Made by a program: the position numbers and the translations under genes. Below are positions 45,701 to 56,852 of a stretch of 64,000 nucleotides of DNA, one piece after another; position 1 is the first letter of the stretch; every line of letters begins with the position of its first letter. Location: positions 56,191 through 120,190 of the forward strand of contig JASANC010004433.1 in NCBI GenBank assembly GCA_030248135.1, given 5' to 3'. Below the pieces are notes generated by a model that was not told the origin of the DNA, searched no databases, and worked only from the letters and a program-made list of their open reading frames with translations. The DNA comes from Theristus sp. LFF4_11 (taxonomy: Eukaryota; Nematoda; Chromadorea; Monhysterida; Xyalidae).

Positions 45701-45855
45701 CGAAGGGGGTCACGCCCGGCTGGCAGGTAGCCAGCGGTTGGTTGCGAAATTGATGTGATGTTAGCACGGTTCAATGTTGGATTGTTGTCATTTTCTGTCG
45801 ATGTGTGAGAAATCACGGGCAATAGGAGCGCAATAATCATTGGGCCGGTCAGCAT
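42730..45855 (-). CDS. Cys-loop ligand-gated ion channel, signal peptide and ligand-binding exons (5' half)
   Basis: Exons 45855-45494, 45402-45213, 43366-43305, 43226-43133 and 42837-42730 keep phase. The start MLTGPMIIALLLPVIS is a signal peptide. A non-conserved N-terminal region follows, then LFKLLFWNYGNFYDQSVLPS and PVTVFLEMTLQ, which match the first helix and strand of Cys-loop receptors, then VVTAWFGQFWSDYRLAF (the W-x-D-Y-R-L signature), ACEWIWTPQ, and SRVHLSPSPN with NGSVWINYR. The coding sequence stops exactly before the Cys-loop. No Cys-loop or membrane exon lies between 42730 and the methyltransferase stop at 42483. The missing parts are present on the same strand at 28840-30559. 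The donor after ACACCACAG at 43133 is GC rather than GT. A plus-strand gene (44086-44974) and a MITE lie in the intron 43367-45212. Confidence 0.85.
43460..43707. mobile_element. 248-bp MITE, second CCGTAAAGTCTTGCA copy
   Basis: Flanked by TA (43458-43459 and 43708-43709). Ends CCGTAAAGTCTTGCAAATAA and, read inward from the right, CCGTAAAGTCTTGCATATAA. It is highly similar to 39144-39406 throughout and lies in an intron of the channel gene. Confidence 0.9.
44086..44974 (+). CDS. Small secreted cysteine-rich protein with two tandem domains, unknown
   Basis: Three exons: 44086-44175, 44460-44588 and 44828-44974, all phase 0 with clean GT donors and TTTCAG acceptors, encode 121 residues. Exon 1 is a signal peptide (MPNASVLVVFLSLVAIVVEC) plus a short linker. 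Exons 2 and 3 each encode one copy of a six-cysteine domain: C-x2-C-x(4,5)-C-x3-C-x4-C-x9-C followed by PGLRG, with shared motifs KECTAxNCxR and PDHxCPGLRG. Introns 1 and 2 also resemble each other (both start GTGAGTTGAA and contain CTGACTGTTT), so an exon with its intron was duplicated. The gene lies on the opposite strand inside an intron of the channel gene. I recognise no family; an extracellular structural or defence-type peptide is only a guess. Confidence 0.75.
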
Positions 45856-47419
45856 TTTATGACCCTTTTTGACGCTGGTCCAGAATTTTACTGATCGATC
45901 AGCTTCAAATTCGAAACGTGCAGTGACATTTTGTGTGGCCAGCCGCTACATGGAGGGTTCCTTTTGTTAATTTCGCTTCCATTTGACGCAATGAAATTAT
46001 TGCGCGTCGCAGCATTCGGAGCATGTGCTATGGGACTTTCTTGAACGGTGCTCAAACCGTGTCCACAAGCGTTTTTTCAGAGAATACCGCAAAGTGAAAA
46101 TAGCGGAAATTTGGCGCTTCTCTCAAGTTTCGTTTCGCGTCAACTGAATGTTTTTTCATTTTAAGCGAACAAAAACTATTGTGAAAAAATTCTCCACGCC
46201 ATGACGAGTTACATTACTTGTGACACAAAAAAAATTTAAAAATAAAGATTTAAAGATGGTTTACAAATGTAAAAAACAACCCGAAAAATTACGCGAATCC
46301 CGAGGAAACTAGAATTTCAGACTCCCCACTGACACCTACCGAGGTAAAAACGCATGCGGAAACAAATTCCACGGTTTTGTTTAGTTCAGCAAAAGCAATC
46401 ACAGCGATTGCACATCAAACGAAATAAAGAATATTGTCTGGCGAAAACCGCACTAAAAACTGTTGTTCCTTCAGTTCATTTGCACCGACTGGATGGAACC
46501 TTTGCTTAGTTTTGGATTAGGTTACGGCGCTACCCATTTTCCTGAGAAGCAATGACACAAAACTGGTTTCCCGTATATATGTACATACGCTCACACAGTA
46601 CTCATCACTGAAAAAACCATGTGGACAAACATGCATCTGCCTGCTGCTGGTTGTTGCAGTTGTGCAATTTGAACTCCTTATATTTACTCTCAAATTCTGG
46701 GTCATCATCAGTAAAACAGAACAAAAACTAACGCCAACTTTTCAAAAAGTAAATTACATTCGAATCGTGTCAAATAACGAACTGAATATCAGTTTCCTCA
46801 TGCAGCTGAGAAACCAGACTTGAAAATCAAAAACAAATGTACAGGATACAGAATTACACACGAGAGAGAGGGTCGTTTCTTACACTCGAACAATAAAGCG
46901 AAACGACAAAAACGTTTTATTGAAAAAAAGCTGAGCTTGAGCACAATCTTCAGTCTCAGAAACACACATGGTGCAGGTGCAACAAACATCAGATGAAAAT
47001 CGCAACGATCAAATAAAGCAGAAATAAGCGTTGATGTTCCATACCAGAATTATTAGGAGCCACATTCACATACATAGAACCCGGATTGGCCAATAAAACC
47101 AGCAACCTCTGTACAATTATTACAGCAAACCATGTATACAAAAAGTGTATTTGAAAATCGCTTAACGATGTTAAAAAAGGTAAATAAATAAATACTAACG
47201 TGCAGGTGCATGAGAAAGACAGTTTTTGATCGGTTCGGCGGCAAATGCACAATTTGACGCACGCAGTGTTCATAATGCATCAACAGCCAAAGAAAACAGA
47301 AGCGAAACAATACGAGATGCACAAAAATAGCCAATAACGAAACAGGAAAAATCAAAACATTGATTCAGAAAAACGGAATGATCAAGTGCACCAATCAATG
47401 GCAATCATAGTACATAGCA
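45856..47419. other. Intergenic region between channel start and cytohesin stop
   Basis: About 1.56 kb with no supported gene. The channel promoter must lie in its left part, since that gene reads leftward from 45855. Short open frames on both strands lack signals. No element ends were found. Confidence 0.4.
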
Positions 47420-50400
47420 TCATTTCTTCAACAGTCTACTTCTGCGCATTTGCACTAGATCATGGAAAGGATTATGGGAGATGCTCGAGCTGGAAAAGGT
47501 TTGTTTTGTTTTTATATTTCCGGTTGTATACAAGTAAAAACCGAGTTTCCACAGTATTCGACAACCTTTACTTACTGAACTGCTTTCATCCATGCGATTT
47601 TCTCTTCAGCCGTTGCAGCTGACATTCGATAGACCGAGTGCTTGCCTATAAAAGCTTAGAAAATTAGAAATTGAAAAAACCTGCAGTATGATCAATCAGC
47701 CAGCGTTTTAGCATCGTAAAAGACGCCACAGACGAAACGAAACAAAGCGGTGTTTGTCAGAGGCGCACGGGAGCCATTTTCATGCATGTTCCTGGTAGGT
47801 AGCCAAACCGGCTAAAAGGGCTAACCTGGTACGCGAATTTGCTGACTGGGTGAAAAATGGAGGATTTGTTCGACTATTGGTCACTGAAAACTTAGTGTAA
47901 CCTGGTAGGTGATGCCTGTTCTAGTGCACGTCCCAAACGGCCAACATGTCTGTTCCTGGTTAGGCCTCTGAACAGGCAGCACAGGCTCCCGTGCGTGTCT
48001 GGTGTCTCACCCTCGACCACACGTCCATTGGCGTCAGTCTTGCAGGCTTTTATGATGTCGGCGTTTGTGGAGTAAATCTCAAACGCATGCGCACGATCGC
48101 GATCCGTGATCTCACGGACGGACACATTCTCGAGGGGGATGATGCCACGTGGCTCTTTGTCCTCGAATGAATGAAGAAAAGTTTAAATTTTTTTGGTTTG
48201 ATTCAATTGGAAATCTATCCGAGGAACATTCTAAATACAATTTGATTTGGCAAATATGTCACGGTTGAACTGCATCTGGAAAACGTTTTTTTAAACGTAA
48301 CGTAAAATGTCGCCGATATATGGCATATGGCATCGTTGTTAAAGTTGAACGTTGGGCACTAAAACCAACAACTACAAAAATGCACAACTGCATAGTGCAT
48401 ATTGCCAAAAGCAAATACTTTGAAAACAAAGTGCTTGTTTTGGTTGCAGAAACACAACTCACGAACAGTCTTTTTATGCTAACCGTTGTATACTCGAAAT
48501 AATACAGGCAGTTATCGTTCAGAATGAACCATCGTCGTTTCCACGACTTGTAGCGACCGCCTGAAAGGAGCGGGCTGACTTTTTTGATTTCCACATTCGC
48601 AAAAAGTATAATCAAGCCATGGTTCAAAATTAGTATTTCAAAAACAACAAAAGCAGTTGCGTAAATCAATAAAGCTAAATAAAACTTTAAAAACCATATG
48701 TAAGCGAGCAAAATAAACAGAACCAAACGAGCTGTTGGCTGAACTAAATTATGGCTGAGCCATAATTGGTAGCACAAACTGAAAGTTTAGTATCACTCAC
48801 TCATTTTGTGTGCTCCTGAAGTAAAAGAAATTTCAGTGATTTGAGGTTTGTTAAAACAAAAATAAAGAAAAACATCAGCGAAGAAAACGTTCTAAACACC
48901 GTGGTCAGCTTTCTTAAACCTAAAAAACTAACCTTGTTTCCAGAGCCACCCCTCTCTGTCCGGGTTGAAGAACGTGTGCATCAAATCGTTGCCGTCGTCC
49001 TCCGGAATTTTGAACGGCTCCGTCCGAATGTTCTCGAATAAACTCTGAAATTCGCAGAAGTGCGTGAGTCAGTTTAGCCACAAAGAACGCCCGTTTTCAG
49101 ATGACGGTCGCTCAACGAAACGCAAACAGCAGACTTGGAGCAACTCGACGGGCAAGTCGGCGCCCTCGTTGATGCCACGGTTCATCGTGATGAACGTCTC
49201 CACCGTTGGCTTCTCCTTCACAGACGGATTGTGCAACGACGTGTTCAGCATGATGATCGCAAAGCTCAGCACGTAGCACGTGTCTGCAACAAACAAACGC
49301 GCATGTATACGTTGGCGAAAGCACACATCGATACAGTCGAACTCTAAATCATGGGCAATCAGCTGATTGCTTAAGATTACGGTATGCATGCTTTCTGTGC
49401 AGAAATTGCTGTGGGCGCGCAGAAAGAATGCATACCGCAATCCCAACCAGTTAGCCATAGTTGTTCCAGAGCCGGGGGGTTGGGGGGGGGCCGATATAGA
49501 TAGCTGGAGCAAATTTTCCAGATAGATAGATAGCTGGAAAATTTTGGGGGGGGCCGCGGGGGGGGCCATGTGACTTTGGGGGGGGGGCGGTCAAAATTTT
49601 GAAATTAGATAGATAGATAGCTAAAACGCTAAAAAGCTATAAAAACAGCTAAATAATGCTTAAAACATGATAAAAATCAAGTATAAACGCGTATTTTAAC
49701 TAAAATTAGCGAAATTTTCAAGAATTTCGAGCAAAAATGGTCAATTTTGGTCAAAAATTGACTCATTTTAAGTCTTCGAAGACAAATTTTTTTAGATAGA
49801 TAGCTGGCTGAGAAATTATTTTAGATAGATAATAGCCGAGCCGAAAAACCTTTCTTATAGAGATAGATTCGAAATTTTTTTGGGGGGGGCGGCCCCCCCT
49901 AGAACAACTATGCAGTTAGCTGATTCGCCATAATATACAGTTCGACTGTAGAATGTAAAACAATGCTGCAGACGCATTATTTTGTGTGCAACTACGCCGT
50001 GCCAAGCGCCGGGCTCAATGGAACTGGAACGCAACGAAATGCAACGCTGCAGCAGAACAGCGACGTTACCAGGTGAGGTGAAGACGCCGGCATTGGTGGC
50101 ACAGTAGTGCTTTGCAAAACACTCCATCATTCGGTCAATCTTCTGCGCTTCGCCTGGCAACCGGAAACTCCAGAGAAACTGTCTGCAAAAAACACAATGA
50201 AAATACGTTTGGGAAAAACATGCGCACACGGGAAAACTGAAAGACATCGCCTAAAAATCGCAACAACAACAACAACGACAAAAATAGCATGAGCACTGTT
50301 TACCGCAGCGCCTGCACCAATATGAGGTCGGAGAAATCGTGCAGTTCAACGAATTTCTGCAGCACCGCGATGTTGAAGTCGTCCTTCTCACCCAAGTACT

Positions 50401-53400
50401 CGCCAACCGCCGATTTACTGAGTCCTTCGCCCTGAGCAAAGCCAATTTCTGTCAGGCGATAAAATTATTACTGCTGACGCTGAACTGTTTTTGGTTGTTT
50501 TGAAAAATATGGGTCTGTTCACAATTCGTCACAGCGCGCTGATTTATGAAAGGCCTAGTTCCGCTGAGTAGCCATGACAGCGGCCTTTTCTAAATTCGAA
50601 AATCATTAACAGTTGAATTTTTAGTGTTTACTTCATTGCGTTTGGGGTGCTTGCCTGCATTTGATTTTAAGAATGAAGACTCAGCCATAAATCAGCGCGC
50701 TGAGACGAATTTTCGAGATTTTCCATATTTTTGAGAACCTTTTTTATTGTTCAGAATCAGATTGCAGACCTTGTATAAAAACTCGGCCACTGCATCAGCG
50801 GTTCTTTCGAGCAGCGCGTTGTCAATCAAATATTCGATGCCCTTCTTTGGGTCCATGTTGAATTTCTTGCGACCGATCGACTGCAGCTTGCTTTTCGGCT
50901 GTGTTTTTCTGAAACCGTTGCACGTGTTTGAAATGCAGACAAAATTTCAACCTGCGACTTGTTCGAACGTGATATGATGAATATGAGGGGACAGCATAAA
51001 ATGAGGTGGAGAGTTGCAATTTGCAGCCAGCGAGCAAGACTGAGACTGAGAACACAAGTGCAGTGCCACAACGCGGCGCACGTGCGCTGCACCCACTCGT
51101 CGTCCACAATGTCCAGAGCCTCGATTTCGGCGTTCACTTGAGCGAGCTCACTTCGGATGGACTGAAACAACAATTTTCGTTTCAAGGATCCAACATCCAA
51201 ACAAAAATAACCAATTCAAACTGACAGTGACGAACCTCAATTTCTTCCAAGAGCTCCGTTTTTCGTTTGCGTATCTCGATCAGCATCCGTTGTTCGTCAC
51301 CGGTCAGCTCTGAAAAAACGTTCAAAGTTTCAGGTCAAGGAACCAAATCCAGACATCATCACATGAAGACTGGTTGTTGTTGTTTGAATGAAGTATGTTG
51401 ACTGGTTGTTGTTGTTGTTGTTCGTGCACAACAAAGTTTCAAATTCAAACAAAATCTGTTTTGTTTTTCTACACTTTCAATTTTTTTTCAGCTATCTATT
51501 TCTCCTTTAAATTTTCGCCATCTGGATAATTTATGCTCCAGCTATCTATCCAGATTTTCAGATTTTGACCTTTAACCAAACTTCTAGTCTACCATGAGTG
51601 CCGTAGTATCATAGTATCATTTTGTTTGGTTTGGTGATCAATCATGATCGATCGAGCTAGTTTTTTTAAATTAGGAATCCAACAGTGCAGAGTTGTTTTA
51701 GGGGGGGGGCCTGGGGGGGGGGGGCGGCCCCTCCCCCAAAATAATTTCGAATCTATCTCTATCAGACAGGTTTTTTTCGGCTCAGCTATTATCTATCTAA
51801 AAAAATTTCTCAGCCAGCTATCTGAAAATTTTTGTTTTCGAAGACATAAAATGAGTCAATTTTTGACCAAAATTGACTATTTTTGTTCGTAATTCTTGAA
51901 ATCTTCGTTAATTTTAGGTAAAATACGCGTTTATACTTGATTTTTAGTGTGTTTTTAGTATTATTTTGCTGTTTTTATAGCTTTTTAGCGTTTCAGCTAT
52001 CTATCTATCAAATTTCAAAATTTTGACCGCCCCCCCCCCCAAAATTTTCCAGCTATCTATCTGGAAAATTTGCTTCAGCTATCTATATCGCCCCCCCCCA
52101 ACCCCTCGGCTCTGGAACAACTATGCAACAGTGCTACGTGAATCAAACCAACGAAACGAGCCTTTGACTAGGGTTAGGGGCTTTGAAAAAAAAAATTTTT
52201 TTATTTTTTTTTCGTTTTTTTTTAAATTTGGATTTTTTTTTCAAACTTAAAAAAAAAATTTGAAAATTTTTTCTTCTACTTTGCTCTGAAAATTCGATTT
52301 ATGGCATAATTTTTTGAAAGTTCAAACCAAATTTTCTTCCCAACTTCTTTGTGTGCTTAGGTAAATGTCATTATTTGGTCATTTTGACCGACGTACTCCA
52401 TGTTTTTCGATTTGGATGACTTCTAGAGTCAATTTTTAGCGTTGAAATGACTTAACTGAATTGAAATATCGTTTCAGAAATCGTTTTCTTGCAACTTAGA
52501 ACATGTTTTTCAGTCGGTAGGCCATGAGATGAACATGATATCTTGTTGATTGGCGTATGTTATAGGTCTACAATGGAGTTGTGCGATATATTGTTAAACA
52601 ATTGGAGCGGAGATGTTGGTTAATACCACATCACACGACCGTTTTTCAGATACCCGATAACATGGCCACATGTTAAAACTTGCGTGCTGAGCTAAACTAA
52701 CGTGTTAAACTTGCGTCTGTCAGTTGCCCGCAACGTGATCGCAAAATCATGGTACGTGTTTTCGATACGATGATTTGAAGAGTGGGCTCTCGCCATGTGG
52801 CAGATAGCATAGCTGGTTGAACCTGAAAGTAAGTGTCTTGGGGGGGGGGGGCGACCGGGTCGACAGGGGTTGCCGACTTAGCTACAGCAAACAGGAATTT
52901 TTGAACACAGTCAAATTTTGGTAATTTTCTAAAGAGGAACCACTAAGAACGGTTCAATATTCAAGTACACGTGAAAAATTGCCCTGTTTTACTGTTGAAA
53001 ATGCAACTTTCCCTCTATGAAATGGACATAATTTCAATAAAACACGATTTTCGCTCTTATAGTTTCCCGGATCGTTCTGAAAATAGTCTAGATGAACTCA
53101 GCTCGACGAGACGCTTCGAACGAACCTAACTTGTAAAAAAAAATTTAAAAAAAATTTTTTTTTTTAATTTAAAAAAAAATCCGGATTTTTTTTTCCCCTA
53201 ACCCTACCTTTGACTGAAATTGAGAACCAATCAATCAAACATCACAGTTCTGTTATTTTAAGTAAACTGATTCGCCAATGTGAAGTTCTTCTGGAAGGAA
53301 TTGAAATGTGTTGTTTTGATTTCGTTCAGTCAGGGGCTCAGTCAGTGGTGCAGAGCAGAACTATTGGACTGGCTCCGGAGTCCGGATCATGATTCATGAG

Positions 53401-53634
53401 TATGACCAAACACCAAAGTTCTCTGATCGAAAAACAATTCGAGTAAAATAAAACAGAAAAGCGCGTGACTGTGGTGCGAGCGAAGCGAACGGGTCGGTCG
53501 TCGACGTGGCGCGCGACAGCGACGACGCATTCAATAAGTCACGTAAAGTGTGAAACTGAGAAACGAGAAAGCAAAGAAAAACAGGCGTTTTTTTGCAAAC
53601 CTGCGCTCGCTGCAAAACTGGACATCGCTGCCAT
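47420..53634 (-). CDS. grp-1: Cytohesin/GRP1-type ARF guanine-nucleotide exchange factor
   Basis: Activates ARF GTPases at PI3K-stimulated membranes. Twelve exons in continuous phase: 53634-53601, 51309-51236, 51161-51082, 50908-50770, 50431-50304, 50182-50070, 49283-49135, 49044-48933, 48560-48484, 48161-48011, 47645-47576 and 47489-47420, giving 398 residues, the length of human cytohesin-1. Order: N-terminal coiled coil ([20 protein letters not shown]), Sec7 domain (about 75-255) with the catalytic glutamate in [15 protein letters not shown] (about residue 163) and [20 protein letters not shown], then a PH domain (about 268-380) with [20 protein letters not shown]. The two glycines in KQGGRY match the diglycine form known to bind PtdIns(3,4,5)P3 selectively. 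The C-terminus is basic (MRRSRLLKK), like the autoinhibitory polybasic tail. The start exon was chosen because [11 protein letters not shown] is the only nearby ATG exon leaving the required phase 1. MITEs lie in introns 1 and 6. Confidence 0.93.
49456..49912. mobile_element. 457-bp CATAGTTGTTC-family MITE in a cytohesin intron
   Basis: Exact 8-bp target-site duplication CAGTTAGC (49448-49455 and 49913-49920). Left end CATAGTTGTTCCAGA; right end read inward CATAGTTGTTCTAG. It is in the opposite orientation to the copies at 13383 and 51688. Confidence 0.93.
51688..52125. mobile_element. 438-bp CATAGTTGTTC-family MITE in cytohesin intron 1
   Basis: Exact 8-bp target-site duplication CAACAGTG (51680-51687 and 52126-52133). 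The left end CAGAGTTGTTTTAG is mutated at two positions relative to the family; the right end read inward is CATAGTTGTTCCAGA. Confidence 0.92.
52169..53206. mobile_element. 1038-bp hAT-like element with TAGGGTTAGGGG termini
   Basis: Exact 8-bp target-site duplication CCTTTGAC (52161-52168 and 53207-53214). Left end TAGGGTTAGGGGCTTTG; right end read inward TAGGGTTAGGGGAAAAA. AT-rich subterminal arms surround a unique core that has no coding potential. It lies 35 bp from the previous MITE, in cytohesin intron 1. Confidence 0.9.
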
Positions 53635-54237
53635 CTTCAGTCAGACTCAGACAGACAGACGACAGAGTTCAATTCGGGGAACAGCTCACTCAACCGCTGA
53701 ATAATTGTTTGCCTGTTGTTGAGCGAGCTGAAGCAAAAAAAAAACTAAACAGAGTAGAGCGCAGATTATCTTTGCACGCTTTGGTAACAGTTTTGTTTCG
53801 CTTTGTAAATGTCAGGCAACGTCGTTCACATATATATTGAATTGAATTGAAAGAAATTATGATTCAAGAAAAAGAAACTGCATTTTTTCCTGTTCCTTGG
53901 AGTTAAATTTTTTTAATTGAGACGTTGACGATTTTGGACTCTTCATCAACATCAACATGTTGTTTGCTTGCAGCGCCTCAAACATTGTATTCGTTCCCTT
54001 TTTTCACGTGACACAAAACTTCCATCGTGCAAAGAATTTTGACAAAACACAGGAGTAATGAAAATTGGTGAATAATGAAAACAAATGGGTTCAGCGAAAA
54101 AGAATTGATGGGCAGATAACTGCCCAAGTTTTTATACAAAGACAAACAACAGAGACATCTCTAAATATAACCGCTGACAGGCAAAAAAACAAACGGTGAG
54201 CGGTAACACAAACAGAAATCAGAAATCATTTTTAACA
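53635..54237. promoter_or_regulatory. Upstream region of the cytohesin gene
   Basis: About 600 bp upstream of the cytohesin start codon, expected to include its 5' untranslated region and promoter. TATATA occurs near 53830. No other feature is recognised. Confidence 0.35.
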
Positions 54238-54519
54238 ACAAGGTTTTCTGCACGGATCGAACCCGAATTGGTTCAACTCAGTGGGGGAGGGGTTAGACCC
54301 AAATATGGGGCGTGTTTGTCCACGTGGGGAAACAAAACTCTTTTGTTGTTTTGAGTGCCACGTTGATCCGTTCGACGACGGTTTTAAAAATTCTGGGCAG
54401 CGCAATAACGATATGGTGTTTCTTATTCTTAGCACCCCAGAAACGTGGGCCAACAAAGTTGGCGTGGCCTTACGTGGCCGTTGGCCGAAGTCATTGGTGC
54501 ATAAAAGCATGAAATAGAC
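54238..54519 (+). other. Possible exon with similarity to core-1 beta-galactosyltransferases
   Basis: An open stretch of 93 codons ends in TAG, with a possible acceptor (AACAACAAG) near 54240. It contains a cysteine cluster (ETKLFCCFECHVDPFDDGF) and MVFLILSTPETWANKVGVAL, which resembles the first strand of C1GALT/fringe-like glycosyltransferases (pattern hydrophobic strand, T/S-P-E, then T-W). No downstream domain follows before the stop, so it would be a fragment. Low certainty. Confidence 0.25.
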
Positions 54520-54545
54520 CAAGAAAAATCACCAACCAAAAAGAT

Positions 54546-55365
54546 CTGATTTGCGCGTGCGGAGAACTGGTCACCGGAGAACTGGTACCCATCTCCAAAA
54601 GTTATTTATCCACACTCCATCCTGAATTTAATTAACCATATCCTTTTTCATTTTTTTAAAATTAAATATAAATAACAAATAATTAAAGTACAGGGTTGGC
54701 CAAAAAGCTACCGGACTTCAAACTACTTAAAATTTGAAAGTTTTATAGTATTTAGGTTCGCATTTTTTTAATTTTTAGAGGTTTTTCTTTCTATGTAATC
54801 GTGTTTTGACATTTTTTTTGAAAATAGATGAAAACGGTGTGTGCAAGATTGACGCAGACATTTGACTGCACCAGAAAGTAGTGATAGCTTTCGCTTTCGG
54901 CATTGAAATGCTTCCATGTCTAGCACCGATGATTCCAATGGACAATATCATCAGACATCATCAGAAACAGACATTTTTTAAATTGAAAAAGTACGAACCT
55001 TAGTTTTCACATGAAATGTTTCCATATTTCAGCCTGAAACCTCAAACCAGACGTGAGATAGAGCAATTTGAAATCCTGTAGATTTTTTGGCCCACCCTGT
55101 ACATTTCGAATGAGTCAATTAATATAAAACAAACAAATTTTTTACAAAATCGTTTTATTAATCTGAAAACCTTCAACAGTAACGGAAAAGGGCAGTGAAA
55201 CACGCGCAACCAGAGTGGGTACCAGTTCTCCGGTGACCAGTTCTCCGGGTACCAGTTCTCCGCGTGCGTTTGTGAAAGGGTACCAGTTCTCCGCGTGCGT
55301 TTGTGAAAGGGTACCAGTTCTCCGGTGACCAGTTCTCCGGGTACCAGTTCTCCGCCACCCTTTTA
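54546..55365. repeat. Inverted GGAGAACTGGTCACC repeat pair enclosing a MITE
   Basis: 54553-54590 carries CGGAGAACTGGTCACCGGAG. The same motifs return as reverse complement at 55220-55355, expanded to several copies separated by CGCGTGCGTTTGTGAAAGGG. This resembles a foldback element with variable-length arms. A related repeat lies at 25258-25350. Confidence 0.6.
54691..55099. mobile_element. 409-bp mariner-like MITE with CAGGGTTGGCCAAAAA ends
   Basis: Flanked by TA (54689-54690 and 55100-55101). Left end CAGGGTTGGCCAAAAAGCTA; right end read inward CAGGGTGGGCCAAAAAATCT, with the inverted similarity extending about 40 bp. No transposase is encoded. Confidence 0.88.
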
Positions 55366-55489
55366 TGAGTACTTTTTGCCGTTTAAAAGTGTATTTTATA
55401 AGTGTTGCTATTTTATAAGTATATTTTATAAGTATATTTTATAACTTGACTGAAAAGTAAATAGAGATATCCGGGAATGTCTGAAAATG

Positions 55490-55742
55490 CGGGAAATGTC
55501 CGCGGGAAATGTCCGCAGGAAATGCCGCGCGGGGAATGTCCGCGCGGGAAATGTCCGGTGCGGGAAATGTCCGCGCGGGAAATGTCCGGTGCGGGAAATG
55601 TCCACGCGGGAAATGTCCGCGCGGGAAATGTCTGCGCGGGAAATGTCCGCGCGGGAAATGTCCGCGAGGGAAATGTCCGCGCGGGAAATGTCCGCGCGGG
55701 AAATGTCCGTTTGGGAAATGTCCGCGCGGGAAATGTCCGGTT
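55490..55742 (+). repeat. 15-bp GC-rich minisatellite
   Basis: About sixteen copies of GCGGGAAATGTCCGC with small variations (GGTGC, TTTGG and ACGC in place of CGCGC). Because 15 is divisible by 3, all frames stay open and give repetitive false open frames on both strands. Confidence 0.9.
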
Positions 55743-56291
55743 ACCGCTCCATATATAATGTTTCACTTCTCAGCTATCTGAACATGCAGAATTTTGAGGG
55801 GTAGGTCATTCTATGACAGGGAAGGTCGTTCCTTGGCAGCGACAAATTGCCGCAGATTAATCAGGGGTCAATCCATGGCAACATGTTTAGCCATTTTTGA
55901 TCTGGGTCAACGTTTGGCATGACACCGGACGCGTGTTAACGCCTTCGTCGTTGCACAGAATGCCAGAAATGGTCAGCTTGCCATGTCAAATGGAATAATG
56001 TTTTTAAAATAAAGCGAAATACAGCACACTGAGATTGCAGGTGTTCTTCCAAGCCACAGCAACCCCAATGTACTCAGATTTATTCGAACGTGTCTAACCG
56101 AACTGACGCAATTTGATTTGAAACGCGTCCGTCAGTCATGCACTGCATTGGCTCACCACTTCACGTATTTTTTCAAGCCAAACTGAAAGTCCGGTTCGCA
56201 CTGCAAAACAAGTGCATGTCTCACTTTCAAAGCACATGACATCATGCGGTTTGACAAGTTTTGACAGCGGAAATGTAGTGACGCACACTTC
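55743..56291. other. Stretch without a recognisable gene
   Basis: No supported coding exon, RNA gene or repeat boundary. A run of short interrupted frames only. Confidence 0.35.
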
Positions 56292-56852
56292 TTAGAAACG
56301 GGCACCGTCTTCAGATGGACACAGTGCAATTGATGCGACGTGAAGATGCCCGATGAAGCGATCATAAGCACCGGCTGGCACGTTCTTCATTGGTCGCTCA
56401 GTGACAAACTCGTGCTAGACATTCCTGTACATGTTGTCTTTTGCTACTCCCAACATTCTCCGTGCTGCCGTCACAACCTGTGTTTATGATAAGTGTAGTT
56501 TAACGTCAATATCATGTATCAATCAATATCAATTAAATCAGCATCAATAACATCATGCACCATCACAACAATTCATCAGTAAACACTGAAACCTTTTTTT
56601 TCAATTCGAACATAACACGCAATCAGATTGACTTCGACTGAAAAAAAAGAAAGAAAATCTTATGTTTTGCTGAACACTGATTTCATCAACTACGCATTGA
56701 AGAACCAGCAGCCACGCGCGTTCGTTGAACTGGTTGACGATATTGGCCAGCAGCACAAAACTGTCCATCTCAATCAGTGTGTTCACTATCTTCATTCGGT
56801 CTTGCAATCTTTTCTTGAACGCATTCAGTTTCTCGTTGAGTTTCCGATATTT
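56292..56852 (-). pseudogene. Minus-strand exon-like pieces, one with an in-frame stop
   Basis: Segment 56852-56706 has an AG acceptor and encodes KYRKLNEKLNAFKKRLQDRM then a hydrophobic helix-like stretch ending FNERAWLL, followed by GTTCTT. Segment 56477-56292 has a CACAG acceptor and encodes VVTAARRMLGVAKDNMYRNV, then TAG, then, in the same frame, HEFVTERPMKNVPAGAYDRF and onward. The protein-like character on both sides of the TAG suggests a broken gene, or a short intron around the stop (GTCTAG to CACGAG). No family recognised. Confidence 0.3.

Noticed and set aside
55413..55804. Long open frames on both strands with repeats such as REMSA and GNVRA
   Set aside because: They are the translation of a 15-bp minisatellite, which keeps every frame open.
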